64,000 nucleotides of DNA from Lanius collurio (taxonomy: Eukaryota; Chordata; Aves; Passeriformes; Laniidae): contig JACBWW010000016.1 in assembly GCA_020086605.1 (NCBI GenBank), positions 14,549,408 through 14,613,407 of the forward strand, given 5' to 3'. A program made the translations under genes and the position numbers. A model generated the notes under the pieces. That model searched no databases and was not told the DNA's origin. It saw nothing but the letters and a program-made list of their open reading frames with translations. This document shows, one piece after another, positions 12,325 through 25,300 of the stretch (positions are counted from its first letter, which is position 1; each line of letters opens with the position of its first letter).

Positions 12325-15300
12325 AAAATGACATAATATACATTTCCAGTATCTTAATTGAACTATGACTGTAGCATGACAATAATTATTTTGGGGTTTA
12401 TGCTGGAATAGTGACCTTGAGTAGCTACATTTGATAAAGGTTGTTTGGTTTTATTAAATAGATAAATGAAACTCAGTGTACTGCTGCAATAGATGTCAGC
12501 CTTCCCATCAGTAATGGCCTGTTTCAAGATAAGATTAAAAAAGCATAGAAATGTGTTTGGCTATATTGCAGTGTGGATGAAGAGCTCTTCATTTGTGGAA
12601 CAAAAGTTCAATATGCCCACAGTTCAATAGTCCTGAATTTTTCTTATGAAATTTGATGTAATTTGATGTGCTATGCTAATCCATTATTTAAGAATTCTCC
12701 TTCTCAGATTAAAAACTTAAATAGTGACTGGCTTTTTCCAGCACTACATATCCTACTTCTCCTAAAAGGACTAAAGTCACTAAGTTTCTTTCATTTTAGT
12801 ATTATAGGCATTTATTTATAATGATATGGCTAACATTTGACTTTTTTTTTAATAACCTGTTATTCATAATATAAGTTCATTTGGAAAAGCAAGCCTGGGA
12901 TTTGTAAATTTTACTGGTAAACTTACATATTATCTGCTTGAAGGCACAAAGTGATTTCCTCATATTTGCCATACAACTAGTTTATACTGAACTAAGAAAA
13001 TTCTGTTCCATTTATTCCTTTTGAATTCCTTATATACATCTGGCTTAGTGCAGTCTAAGCAGTTTTCTCACTGAAAACCTTTCAGTCTTCATTTTGCCCA
13101 GGAAGTGAGTAAAACAACTAGGCTTTCTCATTCTTCCTAACAGATGGCTTTTCTGGCTTCCCTCTATACTTAAGACATCCAGAGCTGACAGTTAATAGCA
13201 GGAAGCAAAATAAGACTTCTGGGTTTCTGAAGTGTCATGAAGACAAATCACTTTCAGTGTTAATTCACAGAAATTAATGCAGTTACAAACCAAATTGGTT
13301 TATATTAGGCTTTAAAATCATAGGAGATTAGAAAATAGCCTTGTTCAGTAAAATTTTAGAAGTGCTATTCTCACTATCAACGAAGAATGTAACTTGTTTT
13401 CTTGAATATATTCTATTATATATGTTTAAAACTTATTACTTGTCTTAGGTTAGGCTTCAGGCTAGCTGTAAGCCATTCAACAAGGTGACAAGTTGGCTTT
13501 TCCAACAAGTGAACAACTGCCACACAGTAAGATAAAATATGCTTATAATACATCTAATGTTCCATGTGTTTGCTTACAAGAGCAGAGTCACAGTTTTCAC
13601 AGAAAGATGGAATTATTTATTCTGTCTCAAAACTTTTTTCTCTTCTAAATGTGTGTCAGCTCAGACATACAGCTAGAAAAAGAGGGTCCATTTGTGAGAA
13701 ACATCACTGATGTGTGCAGTAGGTTTTCTGCACTTGGACTGATAGTGATACAACATACAAAGTCACTTGAGGCCAAGTTTCTGCGTAGGTTGTACATGGG
13801 TGTATGTGTGGGCTTTAAAAAATGCAATAGGAACTTGATCACAGAAATAGGATGTTTATAAGATGAATAAGCAAGTAAATTCATTTTCCATTCTGACTTG
13901 TTCAAGATTGAGTTAACTAAAATTTCAAGTTCTGATTGTTGAATGGACATGTAAAAATACAGCTGACACTTGACTTGCTGGTTTATATACAAGTATAAAA
14001 TAAACCATCAGTAAAAAAGTAAAGCTGGCATAATAGGAATACACTGGTTCTTTATGCAGTTTTGAGATGCCTTTATGCAATGCTAGTGAATCCTAAAGCA
14101 CTTTTATTACTAGTCATTGGGACCATGGGAGGTACAAAAATAAAGCAGTCATCACCCACAAAATAGTTTCATAATACAAATCAAGTTGAGAAGATTTTGC
14201 TTCCAGATCTGTTCCTCCTTCCTCACTTGGAACTCACAAACAATTTATTATACATTAAAAATTTTAGTAAGATCTGGTTTTGGAATAACTTAGCACATGA
14301 GAAAGTAAATCTAAAAGTACTTTGTTGAGAAGAAGAAAGAGAGCAGAAGAGAGGAGGCATTTGATTCATAAGCGTAGGAAAAAGCTTAGAATAAATTGTC
14401 AGCTGCCAAAAATGAAAAATAGCAATTTTTGTTCCATATCTCACAGGACACTGCCAAGAGCTTTTCATTTTATTGTTCATGAATAGTTTTGCTCAGAAAT
14501 GGCTATTTTTCTAGGTGACTAATTTTTTTCTGTCTGGTGTGTTTAATGTTAAACATTATAAAACAAAATGTCCTGGTTACCATGGGGATACACTGCTTCT
14601 CCCCCACCACCACTTCCCCTGGGTGTCTGTTAAAATGCCAAACCCAAATGAACATGCAGCACTTGCTCACACTGTGAATGCATGTTTGTTTCCACCAGTG
14701 CACACACTGTCTCTTTAGCACCAGAAGTAAGGTTACTCTGAGATTTTCAGTTATAACAAAAGAAATGCACTCATGCATGCCAAAGTGCTAATGAATTGGC
14801 AGCTGTTAATTCAGTAAGACAGTATTTTCGATTAAGTGTTTCATGTAGTACCAAGGTTTACAATTTAACCATAGAAGCAAGAAATAAAACATGTATTAAC
14901 CATGAACTCTTTGAGTGACATGTCTTCTGAATAATTTTTAGTAAGGGAAATATGCTGTCTTTTACCTCATTGCTTGTAGTATAATTCATTTGCTGGCCAA
15001 CCAAGCAGGGTAGTGGAGATAACCTGTCTTTTGAACTTGATCAGTAGAAATCTGAGCTTCATATGTGACCTTAACTTTGCACATTCAAGTGCAGACTGGT
15101 CTTCCTGGGCTCTTTCTGTAGATGTTGAAAAGATACAGGTAATAAAGGCAGTTTCTGCTTCTGTTCTGCTTTTAAGTTAAATCTGGAAAGTGTCTACCAT
15201 CATTCTGGATTTGAGCCCTGAACAGGAATCTCTTCTCGAACTGTCAGTGGTGCTGGTGTTCACTCCTGTGTGATGGCAATTTGTTTGAAATTTTATTTAA

Positions 15301-18300
15301 ATCTTTCGTATCCTGTATGAGAGGGCCCTAATTACAAGCCAGGCTTGTCCTTGAAAAGCTTTTCTGTTTGGAAAAAATGTGCCTAAAGTCTAGGCAGAAG
15401 TGTGCCTGGTTTATTTATTTTTTTATTTTCTTTAGACAGCTACATCTTACTTGAAAACTGCTAATTTACGGTTTTCTTGTTTACGTTGAACATTCTGTGT
15501 GCTGTTCAGGTTGGAGTAACAATAGAGCCCTTTATTGTGGTGTAGAAGCTGAAGGAATAGGCAAGGTAGTCAAAACAGTAACAGGCATATTCTGTGACCT
15601 GATGCACCTTCATGTAGATTATACATAATTCAAAATATTAATGCAGAGCCACTAATACCTGAGAGTGCTCCAAACATGTGACAAAGGGATGTTTGTAAAA
15701 GAGAGAGGAAAGATAAAAGGGATTGTTTGGGCAGGAGTTCATAACATCTGTAAGGGCTAAAACTCCCTCACAAAGGTGACTCATTCCTACAGTCTGTGCT
15801 GATGTGAACACTCCAGGAGGGTAAATGGAGGTAATGTGGACTTCAGGGTTTTAGGAGCCTTGGGCAAAACCACTGTGCCCATATAGGTTGAGCTCACCCT
15901 CTCATCCCATTTAGTCAAAACTTCCCTGATTCACATATGTGAAATGTCCCAGAACCTGGAAGTCTCTGGATGATTGTTTTTGTGAAGCCTGAGTCAAATT
16001 CTATACACTAGAATAATAACATCCTTGACAAATTTGCAATAAAGCAAATTTTAAAAAATACAGTTGGCTGAAATAGGTAGCAGTATTTCTATTTTGAAAT
16101 ATAAAAACCCACTCTTGAGCAGTAAAAACTAAGACAAATAATACATTCTGAAAAACAAAGATCTTCTTCTTGGTGTGCAGCTTTTATGTTTAATGAGTTC
16201 CAATCTGGAGTGGTTTTTTAATAATGCTACTACAATCTAGCTATTATTTCATATCGACCTGACTTTGAAGCCTCTACTGCCATTAGAAAAAGCCATTTAA
16301 ATGGGAATACCTCACATGTGAGGAGTGTTTATACATGGTACTGAATATAGTCTAATTTATTCAATTGTTAAAAATGAGTATCACATTACTCCACTGCAGC
16401 TTCTTAGACCAATTTGGATTAGATTGTCCTTACTTTAGATATACAGGCATAAAATGCAAATAAGTTCATAATTTCCAAAATTCATTTAACTCTTGTGATT
16501 GGTAATTTGCTCTTTCAACATGGAATATGACTAATGGCAGTAACTAAAGTCAAATCTGCAATAATCTGTGTGTGTTGTAAGACTCTTGAATTGTGTAATG
16601 TACTTACCTTTTATTAGTGTCTGGAGATGGTTCTCTTTAATGAAGAGCTAAAACTTCTATTTCTCCCTACCTTGTTCCTAACAAAGAAAAAAAAGGCTTA
16701 AAACCCAGACATTCTAAACTTACGGCTGAAGTGGATTTATTTCAGTAGAGACTAGACCAGATGACTACATACAATTGTGTGAAATTTACCACTATTACAT
16801 TTTAAAAATTATTTGTTTAGTATTATTTTTGACATGCTGACTTCCATGCAACTATAAAGTCTTTGTCCAAGTAGTATTTGAAGTAGTAAAAATATTATTA
16901 AAAGTATGCATTTTGTTATTATGGCACTAAATTGATAATACTGTAGAATTTAATGGAAGTTGTGCCAAAAGGCCAGAACAGTCTCTTGTAAACTGGCTAC
17001 TGAAACCACACCTAAATGAGTCAGTAGAGTATGTCTCCAGGCAGAATTCTTTTTGTTTAAGGTTAGACACAAAACAGAATTGTTTCTCTAAAGGATTTTG
17101 CTTCAGGTGAAACCAGTGAAAATACTTCGCTGAGGGCAATCTAGCCTTTCTCATATTTATTCTTTATATATGGTAGCATTAATGGGAAAAAAAAATCAGA
17201 ATGTAGAGCTCTCCAGGGAATACAGCTGGCAGAACTGAGCAAAACAGAAGACCTATAACAATGCATGAAGTGATTGTGTAAGGATGTGTAATGTATTCAA
17301 GTAAAAAATTGTCTTAACACTGTTAATTTTTTTTTGTTTCCTTTTGCCTCAACAAAAACTGTCCTTTTATAACTTTATCTTCTGTAACTATCTACAAGAA
17401 TACAAATACTTTTCTTTCAAAAATATTTAAATGCAAGATCCAAAGTGCCACCTTCAAAGTATCTACAGACAAAATTATTGAGAGGTAATCAATGCAGAGG
17501 TATCTAACAGTTGTGCTGAGCCAACTCTCATCCAATCCAGGATGGTTTATTAGGTTTGGGCCATGGAAGTTGACCCAACAGAACCTAATCTGACTTTAGA
17601 AAAATTCCCACTGTCCAAGGCTTAACTACACAGACACTAGAGTGGTTCCACACACCCAGCCAATCCACTGTGGTTTCCCTTGAGACAGATCAAATATGCC
17701 TCTGGAGCTGAAATCAGCCCTAATCCCCCTTGTCCTGCATGCCCTTTTGAAGAGCCAGTGTAGATCTAGAGTTGTAGCCAAGGATATAAGCCCAGTTTAA
17801 CCAGAGCTGGGGCAGGAAGCAGTAATAGCTCGTTAATGCTGTTCCAAGGGCATGGTGTAAAGACAGCAGAGCAGCTGTCTCGGAACTAACCTCGATGTCC
17901 TTAGGATCAACTTCTCAATTGTGCTGAGTTCTAATGAGTGAACTTCGTTAATATTTTGTCAGGGAAAAAAATCACATATTATTTGCTCTAATAATAGGAG
18001 AAGCAATTAAGCAATTTCATTAATTGATATGGGTGGGAACAGTGATGTTGCTGCTGAAAGCAGGAGCTGTGTCACGGCTTCATCAAAGCTGAAACTTGTG
18101 GTCTTGGCAGTTCTCCATGCACAAACATAAGCTGAGGCATCCCATAAACATGGAGGGATATAAAGCTTTTGCTCTTGTAGAAAGTACTGACTTGGGAGGG
18201 GTTTGATCTACTAATTTTTAGCATGTCCCACTGTAACTTGCTGAAAAGTTGTCATTTACACTATTATCCTCTGATCAGAATAGGAGGTAGTTTTGTTGTG

Positions 18301-19689
18301 GTTTGGTTTTTGTGGTTGGTTATTTTTTTTTTCCCCTACCAACACTGATGAATCCTGAGAATTTGTTACTGCCCTATAAATGAGCAATATGTAAGGCTGC
18401 CTATAATAAATACAACTGGTGACTGGTACAAGAGAGATGCTGTAGCACAGAGGAAGCTGCAGCCACAAGAATTAGAGATGTGATATAATTGGGTAGAGTA
18501 TATGAGGAACAAGGGACACCAACTGGAAGTGAAAATGTCTTGAAGAAAGCAGTGTGGTGCTGCTAGGCAGGAGTATATTCCTTTACACTTAGGAATTATT
18601 TCAAAGCTAGTATAGGATACTGCAGGGTAGGGGCTGCAGGCTAGCACAAGTGGGTGAAAAAGATTTTGAACTGTGGGGACATCGGCATGGATGTAGAGCC
18701 TCAGCCAGCTGCAAACAAAGCAGGTTCCTCCAAGTTTTCATGTAAATCCTCTTGGGTGGAGGTGTTAGTGAACCTGCTTGATCTCAGTCATTACTCCACA
18801 TGGGCTGCTCTTTTCTTCTTTGCATATTGTTAATTTTCCTCTGGAAGGTTAACAGAGCCAAACAACACAATGGCTGGAAGAAATCCAGGGAAAAGCAGGG
18901 AGCGTGCAGAGGTGGGGCAAGAGCCTCAGGAGTATCTCTTTCGTTAGCAGGAACCATGACCTGAAACATCACACCATTAACTCTCTTTGATAACTTTCCA
19001 TCAGTAGACATCACTGCTTCTTAAGCAAGATGGCAGAACCTAGTATTTAAATCCTCCTCTGTGAATTCAAGGCAAATCCTGGTGTAGGGTGTGGTTACAT
19101 TATAGTTTGACTGGTTTAATCTTGTTGCTAAAAAGTTACTGCTGGCAAAGGAGGATTGCCTTCTTCCTCCCCTCTACTGGCAGCACTCCCTCCACCATCT
19201 CACATGCTGGCTCTCGTCAGCCCCACGGTGAGCCAATGCAGTTTAACTTCTGGATGAAAACGAACACACCAGAAACAGGAACAGCTTCTTGGTGGCTTAG
19301 GAAATCCAGCTGGTTTACCGTGTGTGTAGATGAGCAGCAGGGTGGGCAGTAGGAAAGATTGTGGGGCAGGGATGGGGGGGAAGTGCTGCCTCCCGTGGCA
19401 GCAGCCTCCGGATTCGGTCAGGTCTGTTGTTCAACTGCGTCTTTGCAGCGCCATGGGAATCTGAAAAAAACCCCACCATCAAAGCACCCAGTCGATTTTG
19501 CTCAGAAGCAGCTGAGCAGAACCTTCAGTTCTCCTGTGAAAACACTAACGCTTGTCTGCAGTGCAATAATATCCTCAGCCATTGCAGCTGTTCAGCTAAG
19601 TGAGCATATTTCTAAATGGATTGCAAGGCACAGCGCTTTAGTGCACACAGGTGCTCCTGCAGTAATGAGAGCACCGCTCCTCTCGGATC
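12325..19689. other. Intergenic region between USP33 and the ZZZ3 promoter
   Basis: No coding exon or RNA gene was recognised. Most is AT-rich. A block at about 17500-17900 and the stretch 18650-19689 have clearly higher GC, the latter rising toward the CpG island. The 17500-17900 block could be an old repeat but matches no family I recognise. Confidence 0.7.
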
Positions 19690-20053
19690 NNNNNNNNNNN
19701 NNNNNNNNNNNNNNNNNNNNNNNNNNNNNNNNNNNNNNNNNNNNNNNNNNNNNNNNNNNNNNNNNNNNNNNNNNNNNNNNNNNNNNNNNNNNNNNNNNNN
19801 NNNNNNNNNNNNNNNNNNNNNNNNNNNNNNNNNNNNNNNNNNNNNNNNNNNNNNNNNNNNNNNNNNNNNNNNNNNNNNNNNNNNNNNNNNNNNNNNNNNN
19901 NNNNNNNNNNNNNNNNNNNNNNNNNNNNNNNNNNNNNNNNNNNNNNNNNNNNNNNNNNNNNNNNNNNNNNNNNNNNNNNNNNNNNNNNNNNNNNNNNNNN
20001 NNNNNNNNNNNNNNNNNNNNNNNNNNNNNNNNNNNNNNNNNNNNNNNNNNNNN
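19690..20053. other. Assembly gap (364 N)
   Basis: A run of N directly beside very GC-rich sequence. Such gaps are typical where reads fail across a bird CpG island, so the gap probably hides the core of the ZZZ3 promoter and first exon. Its true length is unknown. Confidence 0.97.
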
Positions 20054-20475
20054 CCCCGTGCCTGCCCCGCGGCCGTCCCCCCTTCCCTCCCCCGCCTCGG
20101 GCTCTCCCCGTCCCGCCGCTTCCCCCGCGCCGCTCCGCCCCCGGCCGCGCACCCGGGGCCCGCCAGCCGCGGATGCCCCGCAGAGCCCCTCGGGTTGCCC
20201 CCGCTGTGCCACCCCCGCACCGGGTGTCCCGAGTTCCCAGCTCTGCGCCGGCCGTGCGGCGCTCGCAGCCGCCGGCCCGTGTTGACACCCGAGCTCCCGG
20301 GCCCTTCCTCGGCCACCCTGCGGCCGCGGCCCCCCGGCAGCCCCCGGCAGTGTCCCGCTGGCTCTGCCTGCCCTGCACCCCCGGCCCGGGCTGTTGCCTC
20401 TGCGCTCAGTCGGGTTTCTGCTCTGGAACCCAAGCGGCGCCTGCCCCGCAGGGACAGGGGCGCTGATGTTTAAGG
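20054..20475 (+). promoter_or_regulatory. ZZZ3: CpG island, likely ZZZ3 promoter / 5' region
   Basis: About 50 CpG dinucleotides in about 420 bases, against near absence in the flanking AT-rich DNA. It includes Sp1-type GC boxes such as ctccgcccccgg near 20133-20144. No TATA box is seen, as is common for housekeeping genes. It lies 25.3 kb upstream of the first ZZZ3 coding exon on the same strand, and no other gene start is visible nearby, so assignment to ZZZ3 is by position. No convincing 5' UTR exon with a good splice donor is visible in the sequenced part, so exon 1 may sit in the N gap. Confidence 0.75.
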
Positions 20476-22222
20476 ATGCAGGGGTCCAGAAGAGCTATTT
20501 ACCATCCCAAATCTGCTCGCGATGGAGGCTGTTCCGTTATATCACAAACTTGTAGCATACAGTTCTGTTTTCTCTTGTATTTAGAAAAATTGTTTCAGTA
20601 GTATCCGAGTGTCCCAGCTCAGCAATATTCCCTTTGTCTCCTAATCCTAATATCTCTTAAGGGAGAGCATATGGTTCTGCTTCTTCCTTATGGTGTTTTG
20701 TATTCTGTCCCTGATTTTATCCAGTAACGTTGGCAGTTTTTGTAGTCTTGGAGTATTTTACTAATCTGGTTCTAGGCTAACACATAACAGATACTTAAGC
20801 TTTCATAAAAGAATATGTTCTTGAGGCTTTGACGTTCCAAATTTTATTTTGTAAATATGTTTCCAGTAGTTATTAAACAAACTAGTAGCTCTTCCATGGT
20901 TGTACATATATTTGCATATTTACCATTGATATTGTCATTATACTGTACTAATCACTCTGTAGTGATTGTTTACTGAGGCCTTTAAGTGAAGCTCTAAGTG
21001 TACTCTGTATTTTACATTAAATACTGACTTGTGCAACCTTTAAAGAAGATGCTTTTTGGGTGTATTCCCAACCTGTGGTTAGATACTAGCTTCCTGTTCT
21101 AGCTGCTTCAAGGACTGGTGATCTAGTAGAGACTGGTAGATTTGGGATTACTTAAATGTGATTCTTTACATAAGCAAGTGTAACGTTCCAGAAGATAAGC
21201 TGACAAGGCACTGTTGTGGTTTGTTTTCAAGCATCTTTTAATCTTACTTTACTGTCTTTTGGATTAATAGTATTAGTATTTGCTTAATCAGAAGTAGAAG
21301 AAAGTGTAGGGGAAAAAACATGTGTGTTAATCAGCAGGGGAGAAAAATGCATCTCTTTAAAGAGTGTAGAGGTGCCTTTCCCTGCACTACAACAAAAGAG
21401 CATGTGGGAAAATGTTAAAAAGAAATGGCTATCAGGTGAAAATTTTCACTCAGCTGAAGAAACTTCCCATTGCCTTAGAAGGCCTTAGCAGTTAAGTTAG
21501 TTTGACATGTGACTTCTAGCAAGTCATTAAGAAGCTAAACAACTTTGGTTTCAAGCTTTTTCTAGCACTGTCATGTTTATTCCATAAAAAATTCTATGCC
21601 TTGAGTTTACAGGCTTGAATTTAAAAGCTTTTTGTGAAGAAGTGTTACACAGTGCTACTGTGTGTGTCAGTAAGGAGCAGCAGTGAGTGACCTTACATTG
21701 AAATACTGCTGATAATTTATATTTCTGGTTGTTTAGTTTGTCATAGGTAGTTGTTGCAATTCTCAATTGTACCACTGTTAAATGAAATTATTTTTCCTTG
21801 ACCTTGCATACTCTTGAGTGTATAATTATTAAGAGAGTTGCTGTGTTAAATAACTTAGTTATTTAGATCTTTAGTGATGGAGTTCAATCATATGTCTTGT
21901 CTCATCATTTTTAACATTTCTGGATAAAGAGAGTGAATAAGATTCTTTGGCTCAGTGTTATTATGGATCTAATATGCAAAAATAACTAGATCTTTATTTC
22001 ACAGAATTTGGGAATGTATCCTAATAAGGGCTTTTGTTCCACAGCTGAACAGCATGTGACTGCTCTGATGTTTATCAGTGTTTCTAACATACTTGTGTAG
22101 TGAGATTGCATAGTGAGATATGCTGTCTGTAGTCTCATACAGAATGAAGGTTTTACACTCCCAGTATTTCCAGGAAACTTTAAGGTTTGGTTGTTTGGTT
22201 GTTTTGGGGGTTTTTTTGAGGG

Positions 22223-22244
22223 TTTTTTTTTTTTTTTTTTTTTT
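22223..22244 (+). repeat. Poly(T) run (22 T) in G/T-rich tract
   Basis: Preceded by ggtttggttgtttggttg and two other G/T blocks from about 22185. This may be the remnant poly(A) of a minus-strand insertion or simple low-complexity sequence. Confidence 0.85.
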
Positions 22245-24479
22245 GGTCCATTTGTCTGGATCTGGTTCTTCCAGATCATTTAAGGTACTTAAGTTGACTT
22301 CTGGTCATTTACAGTTGTGTGGTTGATACAAAGTGAAAGGACTTGTACTCTGCTCTTTTACCATAAGGGAAATAAGAAATGAGTTTCTTAACATTCCTAA
22401 AAGTAGTGGGGAAGTTGGAACAGAAGTCTTTGCAGTCTGCTCTGCTTCCAGTTGTGTTTTTTTTCTTGTTTCGGTTTTGTTTGATTTTTTAAAATTGCCT
22501 TTCATATTTCTAAACTCCTCTTTAAGGTCTCTAGAGCTAATCTATGGAGGTTTCCTTTGTTTTGGTATTCCCAAAAATGTAAGTGTTTGCACTGTGTGGG
22601 AACTGGTGATACATACAGGTCTTTCTGGTCATAAGGAACCAGATTTGCAAGAGAGAATTTATTAATCAAGTATTTGGCACTTACATCTGTAGATACAGGT
22701 TGCACTCTGTTCTAGAAATGCAGTACTGTAGGACTTGTTGTTCCCTTCTCTCCGGTTAGTTTATAACTTCTTGGATTATTTCAGACAGATATTTGTGATT
22801 TTGTCCTTAAAAACCTTGAAGAAGAAAAATTCTGCCACTTTTGTAGGTGGGAGTGAAGTTGCAGAAAGTGAGAAACCTTCTCACTTCTGTAGTGAGGGGG
22901 TTTTTTTTAGTTTCCAAATTAAGTGGGTTTTGCTGGAAGTCAAGCTGCTGCTGCTAAGAATTCACTCCTGGTAAACTTTACTCTAACACTTAAGGGTATA
23001 TTGTTCTAGTTTTAAGAACACTGTAAATATGGTTTGTGGTTGAAAAACTGCTGTGGTTGTAGAAGAACCATCATGGGAGTTTTAGTTTTCTGAAAACCTT
23101 CCTTCTGTCTGAGTAACTCTAAAAGACACTTCAGACATGTAGAGCTGGACATTAAATGGTGTGTTCTTATTGGACACTTGTGTTTCAAAGAAAAAGACCT
23201 TTAAAAAGATTCCCTTATGGAGTGCAGCTTTGTAATCAAAATACTTGGGTTTTGTAGCATAGTAGGTTGATAATTGATATGGTTTGTATTCAGAATTTGA
23301 GTATTAGTTAACAGTTTGCATTTAATTACTTTCCCTTTGACAGGCAGTTGGTTGTATCTTCAGTCCAAAAGCTTAGTAGCTTATCTTACAATAACTGTTC
23401 TTTAAAGTACTTCAGTACTTTGATGCTTATAATTAATTCAGTTAAACATAGAAATACAGAAAGCTCAGCAAGTCCTCTGCCCTTTGGAAGCGTAGTGAGG
23501 TCATTCCCTCTGATGGCAGAGTTCCTCATTGTGTTGCTTGTTCCAGCAGCTCCATCACCCACCCTGTGGTTAAAGTTTTACGTGATACTCAATTTAAATA
23601 TTTTTGCTTTGCATACAGCTGATTGCTTTGTCTCTTGCTGCTTCAGAAAAGAGTTGATTCTCCTTGTAGCAGTGTTTGAGATTGCTGTTAGCTGCTCTCC
23701 AGTTTTTCTGGTCTTCTGAACTTCATCACAGGACATAGGAATATGGATGTTGGCAAGATAGATAGTTTGATTGTCTGATATCTTACAGATGTTTTTAGTA
23801 GTTCAAATTTAAATATAATATTTAAACACAAATACTTGTTTTGATTGAGGGTGCACATGTACCTGACAAAGTATCAGTAAGAAGTATATGTCAGTAGTAG
23901 AGAAGTGGGTTTTTTTGCCTTAAAAGGGTGATTCTAACTTTGTTTAAAACACTTCAGTTAGAAAACTTAAAAATCAGAAAGGAAAGGAGTGTTCCTGAGA
24001 GTTTACCTTTTGGTACATAAATTATAACATCCTGCTTTTTGTTGATGTTTTTGCTTTATTAGCATATATATATGTGTACATGAGATCTGAATTTTTCAGA
24101 GCTAGTGGTGCAGGGTTTTTTGTGTGAATTGAAGTGTCTCTGACGTATCTCTGGTTTAGGAAGGAAAAACAGAGAGCCCACATTGCAAATTGGAAGAGCT
24201 ATGCAACTGGGTTACTGTGCCACACAGAAACGAATTAAAGAGGAAAGAGAGTGACTGAACCTCTCCTGTATGTTTGTGTTTGAAACACTCTGCCTATACA
24301 GTAGTGTGGAAGTTAGCAATGTTACCTCCACAGCCAAGGAATCTAGAAACACCAAAGATAGATACTGTCAGATAAGTTTTGCCATGCTGCCTAATTACTT
24401 ATTAAATAAATGCTTTAAGAACATTTCAGATTGAAGGCATAGGTGTGTCTTGTGTAGGTGTATTTTCTGAATTTATTCT

Positions 24480-25300
24480 TGTTTATTTTTTCGTCTTGTG
24501 GCCTGGGTGATAGAACAAAGCAGATTTACTAATTGCTTGGACAGGACAAGTCTGGGAGGGAATACAAGCATTAGAGTGTGAAATAGTCTTGGAAAACTGG
24601 ATGAATGACCTGAGGTGTATGGGATGCAGTTCAGTAAAGAGAAACACAAAATACTGCCTTTGGGTAGAAATAATAAATTTAAATATGAGAAACACTTGGC
24701 TGGGTAACAGTTCTGTAAATAAGCAGCTGGCTGTATCACACTGTATCACACAGTGAACACAGTCGTGACAGTTCTGTGAAAACCCAGGGCTCTTACTGGG
24801 ATGTAGGAACAGGATTGTTGTTGTGTGTGAGAGGGGAGTTGCTCTGCAGTACTCAGTGTAAGGCCTCACATAATGCAGTGTCTCTGTTACTCAGCTTCAA
24901 ACAGATTTGGACCAGCTGAGAGTTATTTAGACAAGAGTTGCAATAATGACCTTTATGGAAGGACTGAAAGAATTGTACTTGTTTAGTCTTTAGCAGAGGT
25001 AGGGAGACATAACAATAGGTTTCAAATATGGTAAAGTTTGCAACAGAGAATAATGTAATAAACTGATCTCTCTAGGTGGGATAAGAAATAATAGTCCTAA
25101 AGAGCACAAAAGGAGATTTTGATGTCAGGAAAATCTTTCCAGCTCCAGGAAAGATTATCCAGGACAGATAATCAGAGGGTTATATATCTGAGAGAAGTAA
25201 TGGGATATCTATTGCTGAAAGCGCTCTAGAAAAGGTTAAATAACCTCCTTTTAGAGGCGATTGAGATGTAGTGTTCTGTCCTTGGCAGAGGTAGAGGGGG
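24480..25300 (+). mobile_element. Decayed CR1 LINE fragment (old)
   Basis: The order of short motifs follows a CR1 3' region read in the sense direction: ggatgaatgacctgaggt, gatgcagttcagtaaagag with aaatactgcctttgggta, a central part with ggaaggactgaaagaattg, then ctctctaggtgggataag and attgagatgtagtgttctgtc. It is strongly diverged and has no intact ORF or 3' octamer tail. Assignment is by eye. Confidence 0.6.

Noticed and set aside
15930..15943. 14-bp palindrome TTCACATATGTGAA
   Set aside because: About four perfect 14-bp palindromes are expected by chance in a window this size.
19592..20473. Long open frames on both strands across the N gap
   Set aside because: They exist only because N codons are not stops and the GC-rich island lacks stops. 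Their Pro/Arg/Gly/Ala content is that of CpG-island sequence.
23348..23719. 123-codon plus-strand frame
   Set aside because: Hydrophobic, Ser/Leu/Val/Phe-rich translation typical of T-rich intron DNA, with no family recognised.
24473..24869. Two overlapping minus-strand open frames (88 and 128 codons)
   Set aside because: They lie antisense to a decayed CR1 copy and have no recognisable product.
25132..25156. 9-bp stem hairpin (aatctttcc / ggaaagatt)
   Set aside because: Short, inside a decayed CR1 copy, and expected by chance in a window of this size.
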